Program-made: the position numbers and the translations under genes
Notes under the pieces: model-generated
What the model was told of the DNA's origin: nothing
Database searches by the model: none
What the model saw: the letters and a program-made list of their open reading frames with translations, nothing else
Source: Bacillus sp. ISL-51
GTDB taxonomy: Bacteria > Bacillota > Bacilli > Bacillales > Bacillaceae
Reading direction: 5' to 3'
Length of the DNA stretch: 64,000 nucleotides
Assembly (NCBI RefSeq): GCF_018613535.1
Contig: NZ_JAGGQB010000002.1
Coordinates: 186,001-250,000, forward strand
In this document: positions 40,004 to 48,971 of the stretch, one piece after another
Layout: every line of letters starts with the position of its first letter
Position numbering within the stretch: position 1 is the first letter of the stretch

Positions 40004-40501
40004 ATGAAGAATCAAACAGCCAAAGCGTCGCTTGTGACGTGCATAACTGAGCGTAAGGAAGACTTTTACAGGTTGGCCTACAGTTATGTAAAGAACAAGG
40101 ATGACGCGTTAGATATTGTACAGGAATCGATTCAAAAAGCGCTGACGTCAGTCGATTCCGTCCGAAATCCCGATACGATTAAAAGCTGGTTTTATAGTAT
40201 TTTAGTGCGCACCGCCATTGATTTTCTCCGCAAGCAGAAAAAACTTAAAGTGATGGATGACGAAACGATTGAGTTTTTAAGCCGCGGAAAGGAAGATCAC
40301 TACAAAGACACGGACCTTCATGAAGCGCTTGAAGAGCTGCCGCACCCATATAAAACGATCATTATTCTGCGTTTCTTTGAAGACTTGAAATTAGAAGAAA
40401 TCGCGGAGATCACGGGGGAAAACATCAACACCGTCAAAACACGCCTTTACAGAGGCCTGAAGCTTATGCGCATTCAGTTGACGAAGGAGGATCTTTCTTA
40501 A
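40004..40501 (+). CDS. sigV: ECF sigma factor SigV
   Basis: A 165-residue group IV sigma factor. Region 2 (DALDIVQESIQKALTSVDSV) and region 4 with its helix-turn-helix (LEEIAEITGENINTVKTRLYRG) are complete. In B. subtilis SigV is held by RsiV and released when lysozyme binds RsiV, then directs oatA and dlt genes. The next gene is RsiV (one-base overlap of stop and start), and oatA follows with a matching promoter. The location next to bdhA differs from B. subtilis 168. Confidence 0.93.
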   Translation: MKNQTAKASLVTCITERKEDFYRLAYSYVKNKDDALDIVQESIQKALTSVDSVRNPDTIKSWFYSILVRTAIDFLRKQKKLKVMDDETIEFLSRGKEDHYKDTDLHEALEELPHPYKTIIILRFFEDLKLEEIAEITGENINTVKTRLYRGLKLMRIQLTKEDLS

Positions 40502-41361
40502 TGGAAAAGAGATTAGAACAATTAAGAGAAGAGTATAAAAATGTGCCCATTCCTAAAGAACTGGACAGCATTGTCGAAAAAGCCCTTCAGCATAAACCGA
40601 AAAAGAAACGAATCGTAATGTGGCCGACATCGGCGGCAGTCGCAGCGGCCGTCTTATTTACCGCCGTTGTGAATATCAATCCTGATGCCGCACACGCCAT
40701 GTCAAAAATCCCCGTTATCGGCAAGGTCGTCCAAGCCATCACATTCGTCGAAACGAAAGAAGAAAAAGACCAATCAAGCATCGATGTAAAAACGCCCGCC
40801 CTGTCCGGCCTTTCTAATCACGAGCTTGAGGACAGCATCAACCAAAATTATATGAAAGAAAGCAAACAGCTGTATCAGGAATTTATGCAGGCGACCTCCA
40901 AAAAGAAAAAAGGCCACCTCAGCATCTACAGCGATTACGAAACCGTAACTGACACGCCGGACCTTATCTCAATACGCCGTGATATTGAAAAAACCCAAGC
41001 GTCATCTTACACCCAAAGCCGTTATATCACGATTGATAAGAAGAATGAGGCCTTGCTTACGTTAAAGAGCTTATTTAAAGATGACCGATATATTAAAGTC
41101 ATCAGCCAAAATATAAAAGAACAAATGAAAAAGCAAATGAAAGAGGACTCGGATAAAATATATTGGGTTTCAGGAGATGATATGACAGAGCCTTTCAAAG
41201 CCATTCATGATGATCAAAACTTCTATATTACAGACCATCACAAACTCGTCATTTCATTTGACGAATATGAAGTGGCACCCGGATATATGGGCGTTACAGA
41301 GTTTAAAATTCCGACTTCCGTGATCTCACACCTGCTCGTCGGAGACCGCTACATCAGGTAA
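40501..41361 (+). CDS. rsiV: Anti-sigma factor and lysozyme sensor RsiV
   Basis: A 286-residue membrane protein. The N-terminal cytoplasmic SigV-binding segment is about residues 1-38. One membrane helix (residues 41-58, MWPTSAAVAAAVLFTAVV) carries an AxA-like region where signal peptidase cuts. The extracytoplasmic DUF3298-type domain binds lysozyme in B. subtilis. Motifs such as VVNINPDAAHAMSKIPVIGK and the C-terminal ISHLLVGDRYIR match that protein closely. It overlaps sigV by one base and is followed by a terminator. Confidence 0.93.
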   Translation: MEKRLEQLREEYKNVPIPKELDSIVEKALQHKPKKKRIVMWPTSAAVAAAVLFTAVVNINPDAAHAMSKIPVIGKVVQAITFVETKEEKDQSSIDVKTPALSGLSNHELEDSINQNYMKESKQLYQEFMQATSKKKKGHLSIYSDYETVTDTPDLISIRRDIEKTQASSYTQSRYITIDKKNEALLTLKSLFKDDRYIKVISQNIKEQMKKQMKEDSDKIYWVSGDDMTEPFKAIHDDQNFYITDHHKLVISFDEYEVAPGYMGVTEFKIPTSVISHLLVGDRYIR

Positions 41362-41365
41362 ATAA

Positions 41366-41405
41366 AGAAAAAAATCCATGATTCCGCAGGTCATGGATTT
41401 TTTCT
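41366..41405 (+). terminator. Terminator after rsiV
   Basis: AAAAATCCATGA TTCCGCAGG TCATGGATTTTTT: a strong stem with T-run. It separates sigV-rsiV from oatA, which has its own promoter. Confidence 0.85.
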
Positions 41406-41510
41406 TTTCCCCCTGATAACAGCCAATTCCTCAGGGGCCCTTTTCATGATATAGACGCTGAAAGGGGACAAAAAAGTTTAAGAGAATCAGAACATTTCAT
41501 TCATTTTTTC

Positions 41511-41540
41511 TGAAACAAAATCCCCTGCCTTATGCGTCTA
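41511..41540 (+). promoter_or_regulatory. ECF (SigV-type) promoter of oatA
   Basis: TGAAACA (41511-41517) and CGTCTA (41535-41540), the same -10 element and spacing as the sigV promoter. Confidence 0.7.
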
Positions 41541-41630
41541 TTAACGGAACGAATGGAAGACTGTACAGAACTCTGCCATAACTATCCGCAAAACAGCGAG
41601 AATAACCGCACACACTATTGGAGGAATACC

Positions 41631-43547
41631 ATGTTAGACAAGACACAACATCGCCGCTATATCCCCGGACTGGACGGACTTCGAGCTTTTGCCGTACTGG
41701 CGGTCATCGCTTATCATCTAAACTTCAATTGGGCCGACGGCGGCTTCATTGGCGTTGATATCTTTTTTGTTTTATCAGGCTATTTAATTACATCGATCAT
41801 ATTGCCTGCGCAGGGAAATGAAATCACTCTGGATTTTCGCGATTTTTGGGTGCGCCGGATTCGGCGTCTTCTGCCGGCGGCTTACCTCATGATCATCACA
41901 ACTGTTATATGGGTCGTATTGTTCAACCGGGAGCTTCTGCATACAGTACGCGGAGATGCGGTCTCTTCTCTCTTTTACATAAGCAATTGGTGGTTTATTT
42001 TCCATAAGCTTTCCTATTTTGACAGCTTCGGTTCTCCTTCGCCGTTAAAAAACCTTTGGTCACTGGCGATTGAAGAACAGTTTTATATGATATGGCCCTT
42101 CATCCTGCTTGCGGGAATGCACATATGTAAAAAACGGACCCGGCTTGCGGCCGCGGTTATGTTCTTCGCGCTATGCTCAGCTGTCATGATGAGTATCATG
42201 TATGTGCCGGGCGGAGACCCGAGCCGTGTCTACTACGGGACCGATACACGTTCATTTGAACTGCTCATCGGGTGCTCGTTAGCCCTTGTGTGGCCGATGA
42301 AACGATTGTCATCGAAACGGCTGCCGAGCAGCATGAAACATATCCTGCACGGCACTGAGCTTGCCGCTTTTACCGTGTTACTGGTTTGCGTCGTTTCCGT
42401 TGATGAATATGAGCCCTTCCTTTACAGAGGAGGCATGCTTCTGATCAGCATCACCGCAGCCGCTCTCATAGCGTGTGTGTGCCATCCAAGCAGCTTTTTA
42501 GGACATGTGCTCTCATGGAAGCCGCTGCGCTGGATCGGAACAAGATCATACGGCATTTATCTCTGGCATTATCCCGTTATCGTATTAAGCACACCTGTTC
42601 AAGAAATCGGGAATCCGGTTTATTGGCATGCCGTCATCAGGATCGGCGCAACTTTCATTCTTGCCGAGCTTTCCTATCATTTTATTGAGAAGCCAATCCG
42701 CACCGACGGTTTCCGGCCATTTTTCCGCCGGGTTTTTCTGAACAGATTTCTGGAATGGAAAACGTCCTCTGTCATCAGCAGGATGTCGATAGGCCTCATT
42801 CTTGCCGCCGTCCTCGTTTTTGCGGGCGGACTGTCCGGAATAGCCGAGGGAAAAAAACAGCCGCAATGGACTTATACGCAAAGCGCTCAAGAAACAAACG
42901 CAGGTTCAGATCAGCCGCATGACCATCATAAACCGGCAGCGGATGAAAAGAAAAAGAAAGACGAGAAACCGAAAACAGCTTCAGCACCAGAAAAGAAAGA
43001 AACAAAAAGAAAAACAGATGCAAGCGCGCATAAAGAAAAAAAGGAGCACTCATCTCAGCAGGCAGCGGCTCAAAAGCCGGCCCATTCTGATAAAGAAGTG
43101 TTAGCCATCGGAGATTCCGTTATGCTGGACATTGCATCAAGTCTCCGGCAGTCTGTTCCCCATGTCACCATCGACGGGAAAGTGGGAAGACAAGTCTCAC
43201 AAGCGCTTCAGCTGACGTCGGAATACGCGTCATTTAATCAGCCGGGCAAAGCGGTCATCATTGAGTTAGGGACGAACGGCTATTTCACAAACAGCCAAAT
43301 TGAAGAGCTGGTCAACTCTTTCTCAAAAGCTCATATCTACCTCGTGAATACACGTGTGCCGCGGCAGTGGGAAAGCAAGGTAAACGAGTCATTGCGCCAG
43401 CAGGCAAACACCCGTCAAAATATTACGTTAGTGGATTGGCATGCCAAAGCTCTTCAGCACCCGGAATTTTTCACTCCTGACGGCGTACATTTGGTGCCTA
43501 AGGGCGCCGAAGCATTAACCGCTCTTATCGTTCAAGCGATGAAATAA
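41631..43547 (+). CDS. oatA: Peptidoglycan O-acetyltransferase OatA
   Basis: A 638-residue enzyme that acetylates muramic acid at O-6 and so confers lysozyme resistance. The N-terminal acyltransferase-3 domain has about ten membrane helices and the family motifs RRYIPGLDGLRAFAVLAV, FFVLSGYLIT and WSLAIEEQFYMIWP. A low-complexity Lys/Glu/Ala linker (about residues 425-490) leads to an extracellular SGNH esterase domain with the nucleophile in AIGDSVMLD and the DxxH pair in DGVHLVPKG. The ATG at 41631 follows GGAGG by seven bases; an upstream in-frame start at 41532 lies inside the promoter. Confidence 0.93.
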   Translation: MLDKTQHRRYIPGLDGLRAFAVLAVIAYHLNFNWADGGFIGVDIFFVLSGYLITSIILPAQGNEITLDFRDFWVRRIRRLLPAAYLMIITTVIWVVLFNRELLHTVRGDAVSSLFYISNWWFIFHKLSYFDSFGSPSPLKNLWSLAIEEQFYMIWPFILLAGMHICKKRTRLAAAVMFFALCSAVMMSIMYVPGGDPSRVYYGTDTRSFELLIGCSLALVWPMKRLSSKRLPSSMKHILHGTELAAFTVLLVCVVSVDEYEPFLYRGGMLLISITAAALIACVCHPSSFLGHVLSWKPLRWIGTRSYGIYLWHYPVIVLSTPVQEIGNPVYWHAVIRIGATFILAELSYHFIEKPIRTDGFRPFFRRVFLNRFLEWKTSSVISRMSIGLILAAVLVFAGGLSGIAEGKKQPQWTYTQSAQETNAGSDQPHDHHKPAADEKKKKDEKPKTASAPEKKETKRKTDASAHKEKKEHSSQQAAAQKPAHSDKEVLAIGDSVMLDIASSLRQSVPHVTIDGKVGRQVSQALQLTSEYASFNQPGKAVIIELGTNGYFTNSQIEELVNSFSKAHIYLVNTRVPRQWESKVNESLRQQANTRQNITLVDWHAKALQHPEFFTPDGVHLVPKGAEALTALIVQAMK

Positions 43548-43555
43548 ATACAGCA

Positions 43556-43586
43556 AAAAAAGAGGCCTTCTTAGAGCCTCTTTTTT
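43556..43586. terminator. Bidirectional terminator between oatA and ydjI
   Basis: AAAAAAGAGGC CTTCTTA GAGCCTCTTTTTT: stem flanked by A and T runs on both sides, between convergent genes. Confidence 0.88.
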
Positions 43587-43595
43587 GTATCCTAT

Positions 43596-44600
43596 TTATA
43601 CGAGCTTATGGCCGCAATTCGGGCAGAAATTCGCTTCGCCCGTTTTCGTGCCGCAGTTCGGACAGAAATTCGGCTTAGCCGCTCCTTCCGAACCATTTGA
43701 AGGTGCAGGCGCCTGATGTTGCTGGTTTTGATTTTGCTGTGACTGGTTCTGCTGATTTTGATTCATTTGGTTCATCATTTGATTCGCCATATTCATTCCC
43801 ATCATCATACCGGCCATATCAGAGGCAGGGCCGCTTCCGCTCATTTTTCCGGACGCCATTCCGTCCGTCATGGAAATCTGCTGGTACCGATTCACATCGC
43901 CCACCATGCCGTAAGAAGCATTTTTCGTAATCATATCCTGAACTTCCTGCGGATAGTTAAAGCTCATAATGTTGAAACCCGTGATCGACATGCCGTCTCC
44001 GATAAGCTGCATATCCAAGTCTTCCTTAATCCCTTTCCCGATCTCAAAGGAATTCGATTGCAGATTAAACATGTCTTTTCCTTCTCTTGTGATCCATTTC
44101 ATCAGAAGCTGATCAAGAATAGACGTAATCCGTATTTTAATGTCTTCCACTAAGTAGCTGTCTCTGACACCGGCAATTTTATCAATCAAGCTAATGTAAT
44201 CCATGACCTTAAAGTTGAACGTTCCATTTGCCCGGATCGGCATGCCCCCCGGCATTCCCGCCGCCGGAATGTTAATGGCGTTTTTCGTGCCCCATTTCAC
44301 GGTGAATTCCTTCGTGTTGACAAATAACACCTCAGCCCGCATTCCGCTGTTAAAACCAAACTTAAACCCTTTTAACGTTGATAAAAACGGGATAATTTCA
44401 GATTCAATATCATAATCGCCGTCATCACGGAAAATCCCTTCAATCTTGCCGTTATATAAAAAGATGGCATCCTGGCCGGGCCGGATGATCAGCCGGCTCC
44501 CCTTTTTGATTTCACGGTTGTTCCATTTATAGAAAACCATATCATCTCTAAACTCTTCCCATTCCACAACATTCGCTAACTGATTTCTGAAAAAGCCCAT
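43596..44600 (-). CDS. ydjI: SPFH-domain protein with zinc ribbons, YdjI
   Basis: A 334-residue protein. Residues 1 to about 230 form an SPFH (stomatin/flotillin-like) domain of the 'virion core protein' type. A Met/Gln/Asn-rich linker follows, and the C-terminus has paired zinc ribbons (FCPNCGTKTGEANFCPNCGH). In B. subtilis YdjI works with PspA (YdjF), YdjG and YdjH in the envelope-stress response and helps recruit PspA to the membrane. Last gene of that operon here. Confidence 0.88.
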   Translation of the reverse strand: MGFFRNQLANVVEWEEFRDDMVFYKWNNREIKKGSRLIIRPGQDAIFLYNGKIEGIFRDDGDYDIESEIIPFLSTLKGFKFGFNSGMRAEVLFVNTKEFTVKWGTKNAINIPAAGMPGGMPIRANGTFNFKVMDYISLIDKIAGVRDSYLVEDIKIRITSILDQLLMKWITREGKDMFNLQSNSFEIGKGIKEDLDMQLIGDGMSITGFNIMSFNYPQEVQDMITKNASYGMVGDVNRYQQISMTDGMASGKMSGSGPASDMAGMMMGMNMANQMMNQMNQNQQNQSQQNQNQQHQAPAPSNGSEGAAKPNFCPNCGTKTGEANFCPNCGHKLV

Positions 44601-44627
44601 GTATGATCAATTCCTTTACGTATAAAT

Positions 44628-45392
44628 TTAAAAACTTCCTTTGCTGCCGCTGTATGAGGTGCCGCCTCTTGTCACTCCGCCGTCGCTGTCATTGTCTTTG
44701 TCAGACGGCTTTCTTTCTCTTGTGACGGTCGTTCTGATATACGTGTCGTGCTGGTCCAGCACTTCAGACGTGTCGTGATTCATATACGTGCTGCCGGTAA
44801 CGGTGACCTTGCCGCCGGAATTGTACACCATCACAGTAACGGCAATCCCCGCAACCGCCGCGGCGGCAATCAGCTGAAACCACCATTTAAACAACAGGTT
44901 GTCAGACTGGTCCCCGGGGCTTTTCCCCATATCTTTATAGGACATCTTCATATACGTTTGAAACGCCTTATCATAATGCCCGTCAGAAATGTCCGAGGAA
45001 ATCGTATTCCTGATCGTATTCAGCCTGCTGCTGTCCAAATACTTCTCTGCCTTTTGATAGCCGGAGATAAATACCTCCCGCCCCTTCATATCGATGGTCA
45101 GCATCGCCGTGCTGCCGTGAAAATGGCTGTCATAAAAGTCCCCGGCGTATTGCGCAATATCCTTACCGTCTGTACCGTTTACGGTCAGAATGATAAAATC
45201 GGTTTTTCGTTTTGCGCCCAGCTTGCCTGCCAGCGCCTCAAGCTTCCCGATTTCTTCCTTCGTTAAAAGATTGGCATTGTCATAGACATATTGCTTCTGT
45301 CCTGAAGCTTCTGCCGATGTATGTACTGCAAAAGGCAAAAGCAGCAAAAGAACGAAGCAAACGAGAAACGCTTTTCCGATAAATGTTCTCAT
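44628..45392 (-). CDS. ydjH: TPM-domain membrane protein YdjH
   Basis: A 254-residue protein. A signal peptide or anchor (residues 8-25) precedes an extracytoplasmic TPM domain (YVYDNANLLTKEEIGKLEAL at its start). A second membrane helix (about 180-200) and a Ser/Gly-rich charged tail follow. The ATG at 45392 overlaps the ydjG stop (TGATG), which decides it over the longer frame to 45467. Together with YdjG it forms a membrane complex linked to PspA in B. subtilis. Confidence 0.88.
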   Translation of the reverse strand: MRTFIGKAFLVCFVLLLLLPFAVHTSAEASGQKQYVYDNANLLTKEEIGKLEALAGKLGAKRKTDFIILTVNGTDGKDIAQYAGDFYDSHFHGSTAMLTIDMKGREVFISGYQKAEKYLDSSRLNTIRNTISSDISDGHYDKAFQTYMKMSYKDMGKSPGDQSDNLLFKWWFQLIAAAAVAGIAVTVMVYNSGGKVTVTGSTYMNHDTSEVLDQHDTYIRTTVTRERKPSDKDNDSDGGVTRGGTSYSGSKGSF

Positions 45393-46417
45393 CAAAAACC
45401 GCCTCCCATCATCAGTGAGACGAGTCTTAAAGCTAAAAACGTCCCGGCGGTAATTCCGCCGAACCACGCGGCAACTTTTCCAGAGCTGATCGGCGGTTTG
45501 CCGACCACCTTGCCGGTCTGCCCGTTCATCGCAAAAATGTGCTCAGTCCGTTCATAGTCATAACTGACCATCCAAACCGGAAGCAGCACATAAAAGCTGT
45601 TCAATTTGTTTGTGTGAATGTCTTCGTCTGTTATATCGACCGTTGTATAGCCGGAGAAGGTAGATCTTACATAAGAATCAATATAATGGCTGATTTTATC
45701 CTTCGCCCGCGGGAACAGATCGTCATCGGTATAATTATACTTTTCCGCTATATAACCTGCTAAATAAGCCGTATTAAACTCCTTCAGCTCACTATAGGAA
45801 TACGGCTCTAATTTGTCCATTAATTCATCACTCATTTTTTCTGAAGCGTCGACCGGAATCTTGAGATAATCAAGGTTGATATCACGGAACGCGTTGAAAT
45901 ACTCCGTCTCCGTCACTCGGTATTCCCCATCATCATAATGATGCACTCTCGTACAAACGGCATTGACCTGAACCTTGCTGTTTAAATCAAACATCCAAAA
46001 CGGGACATACATGCCGGTGATATTCTTCACCCGATCGGCTGACATAAAACCCTTCGGCGTCAGACGGCCGTTTCTGCACCATTTTTTAAATGCGCTCATT
46101 GCCTCGTCTTTGCTGATCGTAAAAGGAATCACCATTGAAGGCGCAAGATTTCCCGATAAGCGGTCGGCAAGGACGGCGGCTCCTCCGCAAAAACCGCACG
46201 TCGTGGCAGTCGTTTCCGCCTCCGTCATTAACACGGCTCCGCAGTTCTCACAGCGGTACTCGTTCGCCTCATGTTCAGAAAATCTCGTCGTAATATACTC
46301 TTTTGGCAGGCTTTCAATCTGATCCTGCCGCCCGCAGCTGTGACATGTCAGCATGCCGGATGAACTGTCAAAGACCATATCATCGCCGCAGTTCGGGCAT
46401 TTATAAGAAATGATCAT
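45392..46417 (-). CDS. ydjG: Zinc-ribbon membrane protein YdjG
   Basis: A 341-residue protein. Two N-terminal zinc ribbons (YKCPNCGDDMVF...CHSCG, and YRCENCGAVLM...CGFCG) occupy residues 1-80. A DUF-type middle (YVPFWMFDLNSKVQVN) follows, with one membrane helix at the C-terminus (VAAWFGGITAGTFLALRLVSL). In B. subtilis it pairs with YdjH and contributes to PspA localisation. It lies directly after pspA and overlaps ydjH by one base. Confidence 0.88.
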   Translation of the reverse strand: MIISYKCPNCGDDMVFDSSSGMLTCHSCGRQDQIESLPKEYITTRFSEHEANEYRCENCGAVLMTEAETTATTCGFCGGAAVLADRLSGNLAPSMVIPFTISKDEAMSAFKKWCRNGRLTPKGFMSADRVKNITGMYVPFWMFDLNSKVQVNAVCTRVHHYDDGEYRVTETEYFNAFRDINLDYLKIPVDASEKMSDELMDKLEPYSYSELKEFNTAYLAGYIAEKYNYTDDDLFPRAKDKISHYIDSYVRSTFSGYTTVDITDEDIHTNKLNSFYVLLPVWMVSYDYERTEHIFAMNGQTGKVVGKPPISSGKVAAWFGGITAGTFLALRLVSLMMGGGF

Positions 46418-46467
46418 TCTGTTTCTCTCACTTTCTCTTTATATCGGACAAAGCTGAAGCCCGCTTT

Positions 46468-47154
46468 CTACTGATCTTTACTGAAAAGCATTTTCTGCTT
46501 GAGCGCCGCCAGTTCATCATCAACACTGCTTTGATTGCTGTCATATTTAGCCGTCAGATCGTCAATATCGTCTTTCGGAGACGCGTTCAGCTCCGCCATC
46601 GCATTGGCATGATCAAGCGCCCGGTTCACCTTGTCTTCCATTCTCCCGAAAGCTGACATCGATTGACCCGCATTTGACACAGAGGATCCCAGTTTATTCA
46701 TTCTCTCTTGCGTTTTTGCCACAGACCACTTCGCTTTGATGGCATTTCGGCGCGACTCAAGCTCCCCGATATCAGAAACAAGCTTGTCATGCATGTTCCG
46801 CATTTGAGACGCGTTGGAAGAAGCGATCTGATAAGCCGTTTGCAGCTCAGACAGCCTTGATTCAACAGAGGTTTTCTTTTCCAAAAACGTCCTCGCATCC
46901 GCTTCATTGCCGGCCTGTAAAGCCTTCATCGCATAGTTTTCCATCTTTTCGGCATCAGCCTGGCACTCCGTTAAGGCTCTTTTCGCCCGCTGCTCCTCAG
47001 CCATGACAGAAGCCGTCTCCGCCTTTACTTTCCCTAAATCACTGTTTAAGTTCCGCAAATATTGGTCAACCATTTTTTCAGGGTTCTCAGCTTTATCTAA
47101 TAAAGCATTGATATTGCTCGACATAATATCTTTAAATCTTCCTAAAATACTCAT
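46468..47154 (-). CDS. pspA: Phage shock protein A homologue
   Basis: A 228-residue PspA/IM30 protein (B. subtilis YdjF). It is almost entirely helical with long coiled coils; the N-terminal amphipathic helix (SILGRFKDIMSSNINALLDK) binds membranes. It forms ESCRT-III-like assemblies that protect damaged membranes. First gene of the ydjF-ydjG-ydjH-ydjI operon. A SigW-like promoter lies upstream, as expected from B. subtilis. Confidence 0.94.
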   Translation of the reverse strand: MSILGRFKDIMSSNINALLDKAENPEKMVDQYLRNLNSDLGKVKAETASVMAEEQRAKRALTECQADAEKMENYAMKALQAGNEADARTFLEKKTSVESRLSELQTAYQIASSNASQMRNMHDKLVSDIGELESRRNAIKAKWSVAKTQERMNKLGSSVSNAGQSMSAFGRMEDKVNRALDHANAMAELNASPKDDIDDLTAKYDSNQSSVDDELAALKQKMLFSKDQ

Positions 47155-47201
47155 TTTTCATTTTCCTCCCAAAATTAAATAGTAACAAATTCACAGTTAT
47201 A

Positions 47202-47229
47202 TATACTGGTTTTTTTCAAAAAGGTTTCA
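47202..47229 (-). promoter_or_regulatory. SigW-like promoter of the pspA operon
   Basis: On the minus strand TGAAAC (47224-47229), a 16-base spacer and AGTATA (47202-47207). This matches the SigW form TGAAAC-N16-CGTATA except for the first base of the -10 element. Confidence 0.65.
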
Positions 47230-47268
47230 TTTTCTCTTAAATTCATGTACAAATACATGAAAAAAGTC

Positions 47269-47586
47269 TCATTCAGCCCATTTGTGCCGGCGGGTATTCT
47301 TTATGACCAAATACAGTGAGAACAAAAAATAAATAAACAGCCCAATCATCAAACCGCTCACTAACGGATAATGCTTCGCAGAATACACAAAGAAATCCAG
47401 CTGCGATATCTGTTCGGGCCTTGTAATCGTATCCGTCCCGTTCAGCAGCTTTGAAAATTTTGCTGTATAATTCCAATCAAACGAATCAGAAACAAGCTCA
47501 CTCCCCTGATACCAATTCACAGCGGCGAGACAGAAAAAACAAAAAACAGAAAACGCGCATTGCACGATAAGAAATACACTTTTCAT
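47269..47586 (-). CDS. DUF4306-like small membrane protein
   Basis: A 105-residue protein with two membrane helices: residues 4-25, and about 73-95 (YPLVSGLMIGLFIYFLFSLYLV). A soluble loop lies between them (SFDWNYTAKFSKLLNGTDTI). This layout resembles the YjdJ/DUF4306 family of Bacillus. The ATG follows GCGGAGG by six bases. It lies upstream of the pspA promoter and is transcribed alone or from unseen signals. Function unknown. Confidence 0.7.
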   Translation of the reverse strand: MKSVFLIVQCAFSVFCFFCLAAVNWYQGSELVSDSFDWNYTAKFSKLLNGTDTITRPEQISQLDFFVYSAKHYPLVSGLMIGLFIYFLFSLYLVIKNTRRHKWAE

Positions 47587-48088
47587 TGAAATCCTCCGCG
47601 GTTTGTTAACTTATGTATCATTTTTCCGGTCATATTATAAATGACGGCAGTAAAGGAAATTTGGTTTTACTGACAACTCATAAAAACGTTATTGTATGTA
47701 CTTCACATTGGTTCAGCAGTTAATGGATACCTTTATAAAGTATACTGTAAAATGGAAAATGTTTAAATTAAACCAAAAGATCCCCTATAAAAATCTCTTA
47801 TAACTAATTAGACTGCAAGGCAGAGAAAGAAATATTTTTATTCCTTCTTTCAAACAATAAAAACTCTATCTTGTATAAGTTAGAATTTTAAGTCTATTAT
47901 TTACCTGCTGATACAAAGTTTCAATAATTAATTAGACGTCTATGAGCCGACAGACACTAATTCAAATCGGGCTAGCTGATCTCCTAACAGCATTCCTATG
48001 CTACAAATTTTCTGTATAAATGTACAATTTGCGCCTATTTTTCTTACTCATCATTCTATGCTAGCGAAATAAGAGCCTACTTAAATAA
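47587..48088. other. Gene-free A/T-rich stretch
   Basis: No coding frame with a credible start is seen. The only structure noted is a short near-identical sequence, ATAACTAATTAGAC (47800-47813) and ATAATTAATTAGAC (47924-47937), of unknown meaning. Confidence 0.5.
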
Positions 48089-48667
48089 CTATGAATTATA
48101 TCTAGCTCTTCGGTACTTTTTCATGATCCAAACAAGTAATACAATAAAAATGATGTTAAATATTAATGCGGAAACAACATAAGTTTCATCTGAAACGCCA
48201 ATATACTTCCCTTTCGTTTCCAAGAGATTCCGTACTTCCTTACTCCATAAAGAACCATTCGGTGAACTATCATCCGCCCCAAATGTAATAAGCGTCATTT
48301 CTTTATCCCTGTTAGATATATTTACCCCATAATATACCGTGTATTTATTGTTATGAAATATATGCATATAAGAATAGTTAGAAAATAAAGGTTTTACCTG
48401 CCTGACTGGTAATGAGACGTACAATATCGCAGTTGAATTGCCTATTCCTGTTTCAAATTGCTCTGCTTTAATAAATTTTGTATTTGAAGGAAGATCAATA
48501 TTATAAAATTGCTCAAAAATTTGAATATCCCCTTTTGAAAAATCTGTAAATCGATAATAGTGCGGCTCAATAATACATTTGTAAAAATACCATCCGTTAA
48601 AAATTTAAAAAAATGAACTGATTAATATTCCTAATGCTATTTTCGTTATCATATTTAAGTTTGTCAT
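48089..48667 (-). pseudogene. Membrane protein gene with an in-frame nonsense codon
   Basis: From the ATG at 48667 (GGAGGG upstream) the frame reads MTNLNMITKIALGILISSFF, then TAA at 48605-48607, and continues in the same frame without another stop for about 170 codons to 48089. The restored protein would have an N-terminal membrane helix and an extracytoplasmic middle (PHYYRFTDFSKGDIQIFEQF, SNYSYMHIFHNNKYTVYYG). A second helix near the C-terminus (VVSALIFNIIFIVLLVWIMK) and a basic tail follow. A single base change would explain the break. I do not recognise the family. Confidence 0.7.
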
Positions 48668-48734
48668 AATGCCCTCCATGAAGGGAATTATAACATTAAG
48701 TAGCAAAATACAGAAATTCACTTAAGGTACAAAT

Positions 48735-48775
48735 AAAAAAGGCTTCTCACAAGTTCAATGAACTCGTGAGAAGCC
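48735..48775 (-). terminator. Strong terminator (probable groEL terminator)
   Basis: On the minus strand GGCTTCTCACGAGTTC and GAACTTGTGAGAAGCC form a stem of 16 pairs with one mismatch, loop ATT, followed by TTTTTTATTTG. It would end transcription arriving from the prophage side, originally groEL. Confidence 0.85.
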
Positions 48776-48820
48776 TCGATATGGAACCGAAACAGCGTTA
48801 AATGTGACTTTGTTACCCGA

Positions 48821-48845
48821 CAACCCCTTATGTCAAAAGGGGTTG
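48821..48845 (-). repeat. Nine-pair hairpin after the groEL stop
   Basis: CAACCCCTT (48821-48829) and AAGGGGTTG (48837-48845). Neither strand has a clean T-run after it, so it may help the next hairpin or stabilise the message end. Confidence 0.6.
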
Positions 48846-48850
48846 CGCTT

Positions 48851-48868
48851 TTACATCATTCCACCCAT
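48851..48868 (-). other. Candidate attachment core: end of groEL
   Basis: The minus strand reads ATG GGT GGA ATG ATG TAA, i.e. M-G-G-M-M-stop, the typical GroEL C-terminus, followed by hairpins at the proper distance. Upstream, on the prophage side, the frame reads V-V-I and does not encode the Gly-Met repeats of GroEL. This suggests a phage/host junction with an identity core inside the groEL end. The other junction is outside the window. Confidence 0.5.
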
Positions 48869-48971
48869 AATTACCACGGTTTTCGCTTGCTTTCGCACCC
48901 TTTCGATCGGTGTTATTTTTTTATGAGATCATGAATAGACAAGAGACAAAAACCGCATTGTTTCAGACCCT

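Noticed and set aside
41532..41630. N-terminal extension of oatA from the first ATG
   Set aside because: The ATG lies within the -10 region of the ECF promoter. The ATG at 41631 has a proper ribosome site and gives the normal family start.
48821..48845. Hairpin as stand-alone intrinsic terminator
   Set aside because: No T-run on the minus strand; the stronger hairpin at 48735-48775 fulfils that role.
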